From positions 5,381,001 through 5,445,000 of the forward strand of contig JASXTE010000015.1 of assembly GCA_030280995.1 (NCBI GenBank): 64,000 nt of DNA. Reading direction: 5' to 3'. Source of the DNA: Hemileia vastatrix (taxonomy: Eukaryota; Basidiomycota; Pucciniomycetes; Pucciniales; Zaghouaniaceae). The notes under the pieces were generated by a model, which saw only the letters and a program-made list of their open reading frames with translations, ran no database searches and had not been told where the DNA came from. This document shows positions 36,690 through 47,997 of this stretch, piece by piece. The translations under genes were made by a program, and so were the position numbers. How positions within the stretch are numbered: position 1 is the stretch's first letter; each line of letters begins with the position of its first letter.

Positions 36690-37133
36690 TTGATCAATGG
36701 AAATAACATTGGGGGTGTCTTAGATTCTGGAGCTGGAGGAAGTGTAGTATCTGAAAGAGCACTTGCTTCAGTAGATCAAGACTATAAATCTAAACTGATG
36801 CCTATCATTTCTGAAAATTGGAGAGGGTATGGCTCTGTTTTGTCCCCCATTGGGAAATACAAAGCCACAGTGTTTTTTAAATATAACCATGGTTTTGTAA
36901 GAGCTATTTGTGATTTTGTTGTCATGAAAAATGATAACTTGAGCAATTGGTATATTGTAGGGAATGATATTTTAACCAAGTATGGCATAAAATTGGATCC
37001 TTCAAACCAATGCTTCACAATGGGGATGAATGAGAAGAGAAAATTTAAAATTTCATCCACCAAAACATTATTAAAACCAGGATTGAACACATGTCATTTT
37101 GTAGTTGAATATAAAGGAAGATCTACAAGATAA
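36690..37133 (+). pseudogene. D aspartic protease
   Basis: Contains VLDSGAGGSVVSERALASVDQDYKS and NWYIVGNDILTKYGIKL, very close to D'. It is the longest intact block of D; the flanking parts are broken. Confidence 0.85.
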
Positions 37134-38640
37134 ATGCCTTCCCTTGTGTCTGAAATTGACAATTTTTCTTTTGGAGAACAACTTACTGGTGAGTAAAAAG
37201 ATTCCATCATCTAATTGATAAAATCTTTCCCTATAGCTTTTGCTCATGGGTCACATGAATTAGGATTGGTAAAAGAAGAAATTAAATTTTCATTATCTTG
37301 CCCATTAAACTGAAATACCACCTAGTTTAAAGAAGCCTTATCCTGCTTCTCCCACAAAGACAAAAGATATTGGTGATAATATCCCTACCCTTTTAAAAAT
37401 GAATATTATTGAAAAGGTAGTTGAAACACCCAAACATTGTGTTATCTCACCTGTCTTAATTTCTAATTAGAAAGATAAAGCCAGGTTATGTTTTGAATAT
37501 AGAGCATTAAACACTTATACTGTTGATGATATCTATCCTTTACCTAGAATTATCTCTATACATGCTACCCTACAAGGTTCCAAATATATCAGCTGTTTAG
37601 ATTGTAATAAAGGATATCACCAGGTACCTATTGAGAAAAATTCTCAGAATTTTCTGATGATTTCTACTCATATAGGTATTTATAAGTATGTTATGATTCC
37701 ATTTGGCCCCAAAAATGCCCCTTCAGTTTTTCAAAAAGTTATGGATAGCACATAAAATCAGGAAATAATTGAAGGATGGCTGATGGGTTACATTGATGAT
37801 ATCATCATATTCTCTAAAGCGTTTGAGGACCATCATAATCACCTTTGTAAAGTGTTTCATAAGACGGATGAGATAAATATGACACTTGCCTTGAAGAAAT
37901 GCAAATTTGGTTTTCATTCCTTAAAAGTGCTTGGTCATGTTGTCTCAGGTTTACAGATATGTGTTGACCAAAAAAAAGTGGCAGCCATTCAACACAAGAA
38001 GGCTCCTACCGCAGTTTAAGGGCTCAAGAGTTTTTAAGGAATGTGTGGATACTATAGACATTATATTAATAATTACCAAGTCATAGCATTACCACTTACC
38101 CAATTGACTAAGAGAGATGTTGCTTTTGTCTGGAACATTGAAAGAAAAAGAGCTTTTGACACTATGAGAAATTGTTTAATGTCAACACCAATTCTTGCTT
38201 TACCTGACTTTAACCAACCATTTGTTTTATACACTGATGCCAGTTTTATTGTTCTTGGTTCTGCCCTCCATCAAAAACAAGCAATGTATGATAAAGTATC
38301 AGAAGTAGTAATTTGTTATATTTCAAGAACCTTGAGAAATAGTTAAATGAAATATGGTGCCACTCAACTAGAATGTTTAGCAGTAGTGTGGGCTCTAGAG
38401 AAGCTACATTATTTTCTGGAAGACCAGAAATTTGAACTTTTCACTGAGTGAAGTGCAGCTAAATCCCTCTTGAACTTGAAACCAAATAACATACATATGT
38501 TCAGATGGCAGCTAGCTTTCAAGAATACAGAGGGATAAGGACAATAATTCATAGGGCTGGTATTGTTCACTCAAATTTAGATATGATATAAAGGTTACCT
38601 TTTCCAAATGATGACTTAAATCCAGCATATGATCCTGAGA
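37134..38640 (+). pseudogene. D reverse transcriptase and RNase H
   Basis: Linker with several stops, then RT with GYHQVPIEKNSQNF and MIPFGPKNAPSVFQ, and catalytic YIDDIIIFSK in 37783-38019. RNase H follows at 38041-38346 (FVLYTDASFIVLGSALHQK). A stop precedes ATQLECLAVVWALEK in the same region. Confidence 0.86.
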
Positions 38641-39158
38641 ATGAAATTGTTCATTTTGATGGGATATATGTGGTTGATATGGAGGAAGAGCTATCACAGC
38701 TTATTCTGGATTTATATGATAAGGAAACTGACTTAAAAAGGTTATGTACCATATTTAATGATTCAAAAAATGCTTAAATACAAGCATTAGTTAAAAACCT
38801 TCCACTAATGTTCTAGAAGGTTTGAAAAAAGGAAATTTTCAATTGATGAAGGCTACCTCTATTATAGAGGAAAGTTGAGGAATGTTATTGTTTTCCTTCT
38901 TATATGAAAGAAATCATCTTGAAGATTTGACATGATGACATATTGGCTTGAAATTTTGATCTTGAGAAAAAAATGATCAGAATTAAGAACACTGCTTGGT
39001 AATTTATATGTCCGAAGACACCAAACTATATTTTGAATACTGTGATTCTTGCCAAAAATCAAAAAGATTGACCATTAAAAGAGCTGTATTAACTCAACAT
39101 ATTGAAACTACTGATTCACCATGGCAAATAATAAACATGAAGTTTGTAACAGGATTAC
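38641..39158 (+). pseudogene. D integrase, first part
   Basis: Zinc-module residues YCDSCQKSKRLT and the start of the core (NMKFVTGL, where siblings have NMDFVTGL, so the first catalytic Asp has become Lys) run into the D' insertion at 39159. Confidence 0.82.
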
Positions 39159-39961
39159 TGTCAAGGTACACTTTTGGTCTAGAAGATTTGGTATGAAGTT
39201 TCTATGAGGATTTTAAGGATTTTAAATAAACTCTCAAAAATTTGGTATGTATTTCTTTATCTAAGTGATTTGTTACTCAAATATAAGAGGTAGGATTTAA
39301 ATATTGTTATAAGTTATTGATTAGAATTACGCTCTTGTAACTACTAATGAGATAAGATATAAAAATAAGTATTGTGTTGTAAATAGCAATAATAAAGTAA
39401 GTTGGTAAAAGAATGAATAAAAAACAACCAAAAGAGAGGCCTTATATAGGCAAAGGAGGGAAAAAGCACTGCAATCAAATTCTGAAAACAGTAGTATGAG
39501 AGAGAGAGAAAAAGAATATTCCAGAAGGAGTATTTTCAAATAATAAAGTTGTTCTAAAAAGAAGGCATCAAAAAGATGTATTTACAGAGTATGTCAGAAA
39601 TACATCAATTTATTTAATATTTACTGTAGAAGTCAATTCTAAATAAGAAATTCGAGTATTTGTATATATTTAATATTATTTGAATATTAAAATCTTAGTT
39701 TAATTTGAAATCTATTCTTTAATATAAATCTTTATTTCTTCCAACCTGTCAAATGAGCACGGTGTTAGAGAAAAAATATAAGGGACAATTTTATATTTAA
39801 TTTTAATTATTCATTTAATTTTTTCATTCTGTAATTAGTTAATTTATTATAAGTAATTTTAATGTAACTAATTTATAATTAAATAATTAAAATGATAAGG
39901 TGTGGCTTCATCCAGTAAAAATTAATTATTTCACTGGGTAAGTCTAGTAGCCTGGCTGACA
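39159..39961 (-). repeat. Element D' 3' LTR
   Basis: 803 bp; sense-strand start TGTCAGCCAGGC at 39961, preceded by the purine tract AGAGTGAGGGAG (39962-39973). It differs from 61399-62183 mainly by a deletion of about 19 bp. Confidence 0.95.
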
Positions 39962-39973
39962 CTCCCTCACTCT
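39962..39973 (-). promoter_or_regulatory. D' polypurine tract
   Basis: AGAGTGAGGGAG on the sense strand directly before the 3' LTR; identical to the tract in C. Confidence 0.8.
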
Positions 39974-39995
39974 AAAAAAAACAATAAAAAAAATG

Positions 39996-40571
39996 CTATG
40001 ATTTTTTCTTTTTATACTTTTTTAGTAGAGTAGGAAGATTAGATATCTCCTTCCCAGGTATCCAAGAGTCATATTCAGATGATTTATTCTTGAATCTCAA
40101 TAAGTATTCTGTACCTTTTTCAACAGTGACTATTCTGTCATTTAGAATTTTTTCAATTTCTGCTGTTTCAGTGATTTCATTTGGGGTTTTCTTTGGTCTA
40201 CCCCTCCTTTTTGGAAATAAATCACTATTGGATGTGTAAGGTTTCAAAAGAGATATTGGAAAAACAGGATGTTTTCTGTCATATGGAGAATACAGAATAA
40301 CTTCAACTGCATTATCTCCAATCATTCTTCTGACAACAAATGGACCAACAAATGGACCAACAAATGGATCTTTCAATTTGTTATTACCTTGTAAGTTGAA
40401 GTGGACTGTAGAAATCAACACTTCATCACCCTTTTGAATAGTGTATTCTTTATGGGATTTGTCCCATCTTTTCTTCTCATATTCAAATGATTTTTCAATA
40501 CATTTTTGAGCATGATTTCTACATAGTTGTTGCATTTGAAGAAAAGATTTTACACCAGGATGTATATCCAA
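39996..40571 (-). CDS. D' integrase tail: GPF-like module, AT-hook, chromodomain
   Basis: 191 codons. Order: DIHPGVKSFLQMQQLCRNHA helical linker; KGDEVLIS and FVGPFVVRRM (GPF-like module, with FVGP tandemly duplicated); HPVFPISLLKPY; AT-hook KRRGRPKKTP (about 40177-40216); chromodomain-like end with EYLLRFKNKSSEYDSWIPG and a Lys-rich terminus. It is separated from the integrase core by a frameshift at about 40550-40571. It probably contributes to target choice through AT-rich DNA and chromatin. Confidence 0.85.
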   Translation of the reverse strand: MDIHPGVKSFLQMQQLCRNHAQKCIEKSFEYEKKRWDKSHKEYTIQKGDEVLISTVHFNLQGNNKLKDPFVGPFVGPFVVRRMIGDNAVEVILYSPYDRKHPVFPISLLKPYTSNSDLFPKRRGRPKKTPNEITETAEIEKILNDRIVTVEKGTEYLLRFKNKSSEYDSWIPGKEISNLPTLLKKYKKKKS

Positions 40572-41557
40572 TTGTTATTGAGATTTTGGGCAGGAGTATT
40601 GGGAACATATCCAAGCCAGAGCTCAAAAGGCTTTCTTTGAGTAACAGAATGAACAGTGCTATTATAAGCAAATTCTAACCCAGGAAGTAAGGTAACCCAA
40701 TCATGAGTGAATCTGTCATTATCTTTATACTCAAGTCCAAAGGCACAATATCTTCTTATCATGTCCTCTAAAGTCTGAATCATTCTTTCAGCTAAACCAT
40801 CAGTCTGAGGGTGATGGGCAGTAGAAAGTTTCAGATCACAACCACAAACATCCATCAGAGACATCCAAAATTCAGAAGTAAATTTAGGGTCTTTGTCAGA
40901 GATTATGGCTTTAGGAAAACCAGCAGTATTAAACATATGAGACCACCATAAGAAAGCTAATTCTTTAGTGGAAACATCCTTGTGGGTAAGGATAAATTTA
41001 CACATTTTTGTGAATCTGTCCACAATAACCCAACAAGAGTTATAACTGTCTTTACCAGCAATAGGTAATCCTGTTACAAAATCCATGTTTATTATTTGCC
41101 ATGAAACATCAGGAGGTTCAATATGTTGCATTAATCCTGCTCTTTTACCAGTTAATCTTTTTGATTTTTGGAAAGAATCACAAGATTTAACATTAAATTT
41201 TGTGTCTTCAGACATATTATCCCACCAAGCAGTGTTCTTAATTCTGATCATTGTTTTTTCAATATCAAAATGTCCAGCTAATATGTCATCATGACAAATT
41301 TTCAAGATGATTTCTTTCATAGAAGGAGGAATAACAATAACATTACTCAACTTTCTTCTATAATATATACATCCTTCATCAATTGAAAAATTACCTTTTT
41401 CCAAAGCTTTTTGGTACTTTGGTGGAAGGGTTTTAATTAATGCTTGTATTGAAGCATTCTTTGGATCATTTAATATGGTGCATAACTTTTTCAAGTCAGT
41501 GTCCTTATCATATGATTCCAGAATTAGCTGTAATAGCTCTTCCTCCATATCAACCAC
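40550..41557 (-). pseudogene. D' integrase core
   Basis: 335 codons with the zinc module (HFDIEKTMIRIKNTAWW, CDSFQKSK with one Cys changed to Phe), catalytic D in NMDFVTGLP, D in ISDKDPKF and E in DGLAERMIQ. It ends after LGYVPNTPAQNLNNN by frameshift into the tail. Confidence 0.9.
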
Positions 41558-42487
41558 ATATATCCCATGTATATGAATAATTTATTCCTCAGGATCATAC
41601 GCAGGATTAGAGTCATTATTTGGCAAATGTAACCTAGATAACATATCCACATTTGAGTGAAAAATACCAGCCCTATGAATAATTGTCATTCTCCCTCTGT
41701 ACTCTTGAACAGCCAGCTGCCATCTGAACATATGTCTGTTAGGTGTTTTCAAGTTTAAAAGGGATTTAACTGCACTGCAGTCAGTGACAAGTTCAAATTT
41801 CTAGTCATCTAGGTAATAACGATGCTTTTCTAGAGCCCATACTACCGCTAAACACTCTAATTGAGTAGCACCATATTTCAATTCACTATTTCTCAAGGTT
41901 CTTGAAATATAACAAATTACTACTTCTGAAACTTTATCATTTATCACTTGTTTTTGATGGAGGGAAGCACCAATACCAATGAAACTGGCATCAGTGTACA
42001 AAACAAATGGTTGATTAAAGTCAGGTAAAGCAAGAATCGGTGCTGACATCAAACAGAGTTTCATAGTGTCAAAGGCTCTTTGTCTTTCACTATTCCAGAC
42101 AAAAGCAACATCCTCTCTAGTTAATTGGGTAAGGGGTAAAGCTATGACTTGATAATTTTTAATATACTGTCTATAGTATCCACACATTCCCAAAAAACTT
42201 TTGAGCTCTCTCACTGATGTAGGAGTCTTCACCTGTTGTATGGCTGCCACTTTGTTCTGGTCAACACATATCTGTAAGCCTGAAACATCATGACCAAGAA
42301 CTTTTAAAGAATGGAAACCAGATTTACATTTCTTCAAAGCAAGTGTCATATTTATTTCATCCATTTTCTGGAATATTTTACACAGGTGTTTAAGATGGTC
42401 CCCAAATGTTTTTGAGAATATAATGATATCATCAATATAAACCATCAGCCATCCTTCAATTATCTCTTGATGGAATGTGTTATCCAT
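41558..42487 (-). pseudogene. D' RT palm end and RNase H
   Basis: 41801-42487 contains YIDDIIIFSK, LGHDVSGLQICVDQ, MCGYYRQYIKNY and FVLYTDASFIGIGASLHQKQ. A TAG at about 41799 replaces a Gln codon present in C, and a TAA near 41581 follows PNNDSNPAYDPEE. Both are consistent with single substitutions. Confidence 0.9.
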
Positions 42488-42493
42488 TACTTT

Positions 42494-44212
42494 TTAAAAA
42501 ACTGAAGGGGCATTTTTAGGGCCAAATGGCATCCTAATATACTTATAAATACCCATATGAGTGGCAATCATCAGAAAGTTCTGAGAATTTTTCTCAACAG
42601 GTACCTGGTGATATCCTTTATTACCATCCAAACAGCTGATATATTTAGCACCCTGTAAAGTAGCATGTATAGAGCTGATTCTAGGTAAAGGGTAGATATC
42701 ATCAACAATATAAGTGTTTAGTGCTATATAATCACCACATAACCTGGTTTTATCTTTCTCATAAGAAATTAGGACAGTTGAGATAACACAATATTCAGGT
42801 GTTTCAACTACCTTTTCAATAATATTCATTTTTAAAAGGGTAGAGATATTGTCTTCAATATCTTTTCTCTTTGTGGGAGAAGAAGAATAAGGCTTCTTCT
42901 TTAAACTAGGTGGTATATCAGTTAATGGGCAAGATAATGAAAGTTTCATTTCCTCTTTAACTAATCCCAGTTCGTGTGACCCATGAGCAAAGACCATAGG
43001 AAAAGATTTTATCAAGTTAATGATGAAATCTTTATCCTCACCAGAAAGTTGTTCTCCAAAAGAAGCATTTTCAATTTCAGACATAAGGGAATGCATTTCC
43101 TTTGTAGATCTTCCTTTATATTGAACCATTGAATTACATGTGTTCAATTCTGGTTTTACTAATTTCTTAGGGGAGGAAATCTTAAATTTTCTCTTTCCAT
43201 TCATCCCCATTGTGAAACATTGGTTTGAAGGATCCAATTTTATGCCATACTTGGTTAAAATATCATTCCCTACAATATACCAATTGCTCAAGTTATCATT
43301 TTTCATGACAACAAAATCACAAATAGCTCTTACAAAACCATGGTTATATTTAAAAAACACTGTGGCTTTGTATTTCCCAATGGGGGACAAAACAGAGCCA
43401 TACCCTCTCCAATTTTCAGAAATGATAGGCATCAGTTTAGATTTATAGTCTTGATCTACTGAAGCAAGTGCTCTTTCAGATACTACACTTCCTCCAGCTC
43501 CAGAATCCAGAACAACTTCAATGCTGGTTCCATTGATCAAGACTGGTGCCTTAAGAGGGGCAATAATAATTGAGCTATCCTCAATGTTCTTTATGATCTC
43601 AGCATCTTCAACTGTAGATAAATCATTATTATCAAATACTATAGTATTTAAATAATGTATATCCTCTTCCAGCATCAAGATTTCTTGTTGAGATTCATAT
43701 GAAATATTGCTGTAAAAATCACTTGATGTATCATCCAGTACCACTGTGTCATCAGCATGTTCCTTTGTTTTTTCTACAAGATTTATCTTCTTGTCACAAA
43801 CATGGCATTTCTTCCAAGGCTTGTTGCACTTGAAGCAAGTGTTTGTTGCATACTTCTTTGGTGCAACAGGGGCAGAAGGTTTACCAACCTTTTCCAGAGG
43901 TTTCTGTTGGTAAGTGGAGGGTTTCTCCAAAGGGGTCCTAGGAATGAATCTTCTGGCATCATACTTATTGTTTAGAAGTATCTTATTGCAAGTATTAATG
44001 AAAGAAGAGGGTTCTTTGGAGAACTCAGTCCTAGCCACTATCAAGTCTCTCAGAGACATTGGTAAATTATAGAGGATCCTGTCCTTCCATAAATCAACCT
44101 CCATATTTGGGTCCATTGCCCTTAAGATTTTTGCAAGCTTCATTAAAAACTCAATAGGTTTATCAGTAGAAGAGCTATATCTAGTTTCCTCATACTGCCT
44201 TTGTTGAGCCAT
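42494..44212 (-). CDS. D' Gag C-terminus, CCCC Cys motif, protease and RT N-terminus
   Basis: 572 codons. Residues about 1-110 are the capsid end (RYSSSTDKPIEFLMKLAKIL). Then comes an unusual Cys motif CFKCNKPWKKCHVC, spaced C-X2-C-X6-C-X2-C, instead of a CCHC knuckle. Protease EVVLDSGAGGSVVSE follows, then RT from LKKKPYSSSPTKRKDIED to MPFGPKNAPSVF. The stop TAA at 42491-42493 replaces CAA found in both D and C, so the frame originally ran on into the palm. Confidence 0.9.
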   Translation of the reverse strand: MAQQRQYEETRYSSSTDKPIEFLMKLAKILRAMDPNMEVDLWKDRILYNLPMSLRDLIVARTEFSKEPSSFINTCNKILLNNKYDARRFIPRTPLEKPSTYQQKPLEKVGKPSAPVAPKKYATNTCFKCNKPWKKCHVCDKKINLVEKTKEHADDTVVLDDTSSDFYSNISYESQQEILMLEEDIHYLNTIVFDNNDLSTVEDAEIIKNIEDSSIIIAPLKAPVLINGTSIEVVLDSGAGGSVVSERALASVDQDYKSKLMPIISENWRGYGSVLSPIGKYKATVFFKYNHGFVRAICDFVVMKNDNLSNWYIVGNDILTKYGIKLDPSNQCFTMGMNGKRKFKISSPKKLVKPELNTCNSMVQYKGRSTKEMHSLMSEIENASFGEQLSGEDKDFIINLIKSFPMVFAHGSHELGLVKEEMKLSLSCPLTDIPPSLKKKPYSSSPTKRKDIEDNISTLLKMNIIEKVVETPEYCVISTVLISYEKDKTRLCGDYIALNTYIVDDIYPLPRISSIHATLQGAKYISCLDGNKGYHQVPVEKNSQNFLMIATHMGIYKYIRMPFGPKNAPSVF

Positions 44213-45480
44213 TCTGAACTTGGAGCCACCAAATTGTGCTTTAATTAATTTCTTCCAATCCTCTCATGAGTAGTCATTCCCATCCAGGAGAACAGCTTCA
44301 TACCACATCAGGGCAACATTAGTGAACAAAGAAATTAACTTCGACACAATTTCCTCATCTGGGAGTTTGTAAGAATTTTTTAAATTATCAATTCTGCAAA
44401 TAAATTGTTGCAAATCAGAAGAAGAATCACCATCAAATGTTGGGTACTGGTCAAGTTTTGGCCAATTCTTTTAATTTGAAGGAGTCTCCTTAGTACTAGC
44501 TTGTTTCTGAGTAAGAAGCAGCTGTAATTTCTCTAATTGTGCTGAAATCTCATTTTTTAATCCTTCTGTTGCAGATCCTGGTGCATCATCAGTTTTTGAT
44601 GGAAACTCAGTGTTATCAACAGGTATTTCTGGAGCTATTTTTACTTTAGATGAACTAGCCACAGGTACTATTTGAGGATCCTGCACTATATGTTCCTTCA
44701 CAGAAATGTCAGAATATTTTTGGTCATTTAACAATGAGTTCAATTTTTCTTCAATGGTTGTTAGTCTTGTTTTCATTCTTTGAAGACTAGATAAACTCTC
44801 ATTGATATTTGCAAAAGATAATTGATTTTTATTTTGAAAAGATGACAAATGGTCATTCAATCTTTTCGGATTTATCTTATCTATCTCTACCTCCTGGCAA
44901 CAGGCAGATACAGTATCTTTTAGTTTAGACAAATCATTTTTTATATTTTGCCATAAAGCAACTTTCTTTTCATGGGTTGCTTTGTAATGAGACAATTCAT
45001 CAGAGACTCTCTGTGATTCACTTCTTAATACTTGATAACCCTGATCAGTTAACAAACTATTATATCTCTGAGTCAATTGCATATTGTTCATTATATGATT
45101 TTGCTTGGAAATAATATCTCTCAAGTGCTCATCATTAATTCTTTCTACATCTGGAGTGTTTCTCAATAAGGAAACTGAGTAACTTTCCAGACTCTCATAG
45201 AACTCAGGGTCAAGAGTTTCATCAATCACAGCCATATCAGGATTAATCATTGAGGTAGCAATTAAAAGTAAAGGATTAGATACATGAGTGATTTGTCTAC
45301 TACTCACAGCCTCTATAGGTCTAAAAGTTTTATCCTCCCTTCCTGATTTACCTGAAGGAACAGAGTCAGCCACAAGAAAAGGCACTTGATAATCAATAGA
45401 GGGACGTACCAGGATTTGCTGGGTATCACCATATTGGGCTTTCTTCTTCTTTTGCCTCCTTGATAAGGGTGGGGAGGAGT
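44213..45480 (-). pseudogene. D' Gag middle and capsid core
   Basis: 44471 to about 45480 encodes the coiled-coil-prone middle (INPDMAVIDETLDPEFYESLE, then a long Leu/Lys/Glu stretch). TAA at 44469-44471 replaces a Gln codon seen in D. Beyond it 44213-44468 holds the capsid core start (YPTFDGDSSSDLQQFI) with one TGA (about 44266) for Trp. Confidence 0.8.
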
Positions 45481-46021
45481 GGGGTTGACCTGTTTGGGCC
45501 TTGATGGACCTGCCTGAGGTAACTGATTCTGGTTTTGAGCCAGGTAGTCCCACTGAGTGTTTAGCCAGTCCCACTGCCACATGGACACTTCCACCTTCTC
45601 TTGGGACTGGGGAGCCAATTGTTGTTGATCCCTGGGAGGAAGAGGTTTCTTCTTCTCTTGGAGAAAAGTATCTGTTCTTCTCACCTTTTCTTCCAAAGCA
45701 TCTACCCTTACCTTTAGTCTCAAGCTTTCTGTCCTTAACTCCTTTATGTGAGTAGACAGATTCTTTACCTGCTGAGACAATGGCATCTTTTTTATCTTGA
45801 AGCCTTTTGGAAGCTCTTCTGGTGGGTTTATCATAGGCTTCTGATCCTGAGTTGTGTCCACTAGGATTTCTACTTCTTCCATCTCTACATACTGTTTGGG
45901 GCAAGGATTTATTAGTTTGAGAAATTCTTCTCGTTAAAGGAGAACTTACAGAAGTAGGCTCATCATAATCAATCAAGTCTAATTCTTCTTCACGTGCAGC
46001 AGAACCACTTTGGTCAGTCAT
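45313..46021 (-). CDS. D' Gag N-terminus: exon 1, 58-nt intron, coiled-coil exon 2
   Basis: Exon 1 is 45950-46021 (MTDQSGSAAREEELDLIDYD...). The intron 45892-45949 has GTAAGT, ACTAAT and AAACAG. Exon 2 runs from 45891 (YVEMEEVEILVD) to its stop at 45313, with KGFKIKKMPLSQQVKNLSTHIKELR, a heptad-like segment, a Trp/Gln-rich part and a PHPYQGGKRRRK end. Splicing is phase 0 and gives the frame conserved with D and C. Unspliced RNA instead stays open in another frame to 44471. How translation moves from this exon to the -1 frame downstream is not clear. Confidence 0.7.
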
Positions 46022-46812
46022 TTTAAGATTCTACTGAAATGAAAAAGAGACAATAAGATTAATTAGTTTTGATTTTTGATTTTTTATATATAAAAAAAAA
46101 ATAATAAAAAAAATCTTTTTTCAGGATAAAAATCAACTTAAATAAAATTAATTTATTAATAAAAAAATTTAAAACCAGGATTACAATATAATCAACTGTA
46201 GAAATAAATTAGAATTTTTATTAATAATTTTAAATTATTTATTTTCATGATTTAAATCAACTAATTTATTACCAGGGCTTATTGTCAACCGAAGTAATCA
46301 AATATGAAACTTTATTAATTTAACAAAATTTTATTAAACTGATAACTTAACTACCAGGACTTAATGTCAAGTGAAGTAATTAAATATAAATTTTTATTTT
46401 AAAATTTTTTTAAGCTTGATCACTTAATTACCAGGACTTAATGTCAACTGAAATAATTGAATGTGAGTTTTATTAATTAAAATATTTATTGAATTACCAG
46501 GACTCAAAGTCAACTGAAGTAATTAAATATTAATTAAATATTAATTAAAAATATTATTGTCAGGACAAGTTGTCAACTGGAACAATTAAATTAATCAGGA
46601 CAAATGTCAACTGAAAAATTATAATAAATAATATTAAAATATAATTAATTTATTACCTCTGGGACTAAGAACACTTATTGCTCTATTATGGTCTACCAGG
46701 AAAAATAAAAAAAAATATAATAATAAAAATAAAGTCCAATTACCAGACACCTCCCCCTGAAAAATGAGCAAAATAATGCCACTTACAGAGTGCTGAGTAA
46801 AAGGAAATATGT
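46022..46812 (-). other. D' leader, gag-proximal part, with irregular repeats
   Basis: The unit seen in the D leader recurs about eight times here (plus strand form TACCAGGACTTAATGTCAACTGAAGTAATT-like, positions near 46120, 46170, 46270, 46355, 46430, 46496, 46559, 46595). It ends where A2 inserted; the leader resumes at 59954. Confidence 0.78.
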
Positions 46813-47906
46813 TGTGGTCTTCCAACATTGGAAGGGGCCTTTGTTGTGTGATTTGGCGCTGTTTGTGCATGTCTTAATTGACATCTGTTAAGGAATTCAG
46901 TATTTTTCTGGTTTTATTCCCTAGATATTGGGTCTGCGGGTATGTGGGTACTATCGTTGGATAGCCCTGGTTTTTCTCTATATTTTATGTCTTTAAGACA
47001 TTTTTCATATTCTGAGTTTTAAGGGGTTGTTTCCTCATTTTTCATTTATAAAAGATTGCTGTTTAATTTTGTTTTTCGTGTTTTATGGGCTAACTTTAAG
47101 TCTTAGGATTAAGTGCTTAGTACCATTTGATAGAGCTAATTTTTCTCTATATTTCATGTCTCAATGTTGTTATAGTGAAATTCCGTGTTTTAAAGGTTTT
47201 AGTGGTTGTAGCTAATTTTTCTAAGTAGATTAGTGGTTTTTATTGGTTTTCTGGCTTCAGGGAGGCCCGGCCGCTTCAGGCGGCATCTCCGACGTCGGGC
47301 GGCCCGCCCGCCTCTGTTTTAGGAGGTTGGGGAGCACTCCAGGAGGGTTTTTTATGCAATTTGGCAGGTACAGGCGCCAGATTGGTGGGTGCGCATGGGC
47401 TCTTAGATAGTGATCTGTGTGTACATAGTGAATAAGAAAGTTTGGGGCAACCCTAATCATCATACAACCATCCGGAGGTGATATCATTGTTCCTCACTCA
47501 GTTTTCACTGTTTTCTGGCCACAATTGGCTGTGTTTGTTGCAAGTGAGCTCTTCATTTAACTTAACTTTGGCAAATGTTTTCTCTGTTATAGTCTTGCAA
47601 GCTATAGCAAGTATTATTGCTGTCTCTGGTGTGGATTTTCAGCCTACATCAAGTATCTTTGCTGTCTCTGGTGTGGACTTTGTTCTACATTTCAGTTCTT
47701 TAGTCTGGTAGTCTACCTGGGTACTACTTTCTTGGCTCATCAAGCAGTCAAGTGTGTTTAAAAGGGGGCTTTAGCAAAACAGGAACCAACTTACTTTATC
47801 AAGTAAATCTCACTCTATTTTTCAAAAGGGACAGGGGATTTTCTCTCTGGTTTTTCTCCAACTCCCTTGGTCAAGGCCTATAGCTAGTACTATAGGATTG
47901 TCAACA
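46813..47906 (+). repeat. A2 5' LTR
   Basis: TGTGGTC...TCAACA. TATAAAAG at 47047-47054 is a candidate TATA box. A GC-rich patch at 47265-47315 stands out from the AT-rich surroundings, and its 24-bp core (47291-47314) recurs inverted at 56965-56988. Confidence 0.95.
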
Positions 47907-47910
47907 TTTC

Positions 47911-47927
47911 TGGCGCCCAACGTTGGG
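47911..47927 (+). promoter_or_regulatory. A2 primer-binding site, tRNA-Lys type
   Basis: TGGCGCCCAACGTTGGG starts 4 nt after the LTR. The first 13 bases equal the complement of the 3' end of a tRNA-Lys species known as a retroviral primer (TGGCGCCCAACGT...), so tRNA-Lys is the likely primer. Confidence 0.8.
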
Positions 47928-47997
47928 TAGAACTTGCTTGTTCTTTGGAATCTCTGTTTGCTTTGGTTGGCTCTTTTTGGTGTTTTGGACTGGAGGA

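Noticed and set aside
45340..45400. A second gag intron (GTACGT...TTCAG, 58 nt, also in C and D)
   Set aside because: Signals look good, but removal does not lead from the upstream conserved frame to the downstream one in any copy.
44471..46021. A continuous 516-codon D' gag frame
   Set aside because: It reads through the conserved 58-nt intron; the conserved protein in C, D and D' is in the spliced frame. Only its downstream part (to about 45480) is taken as gag.
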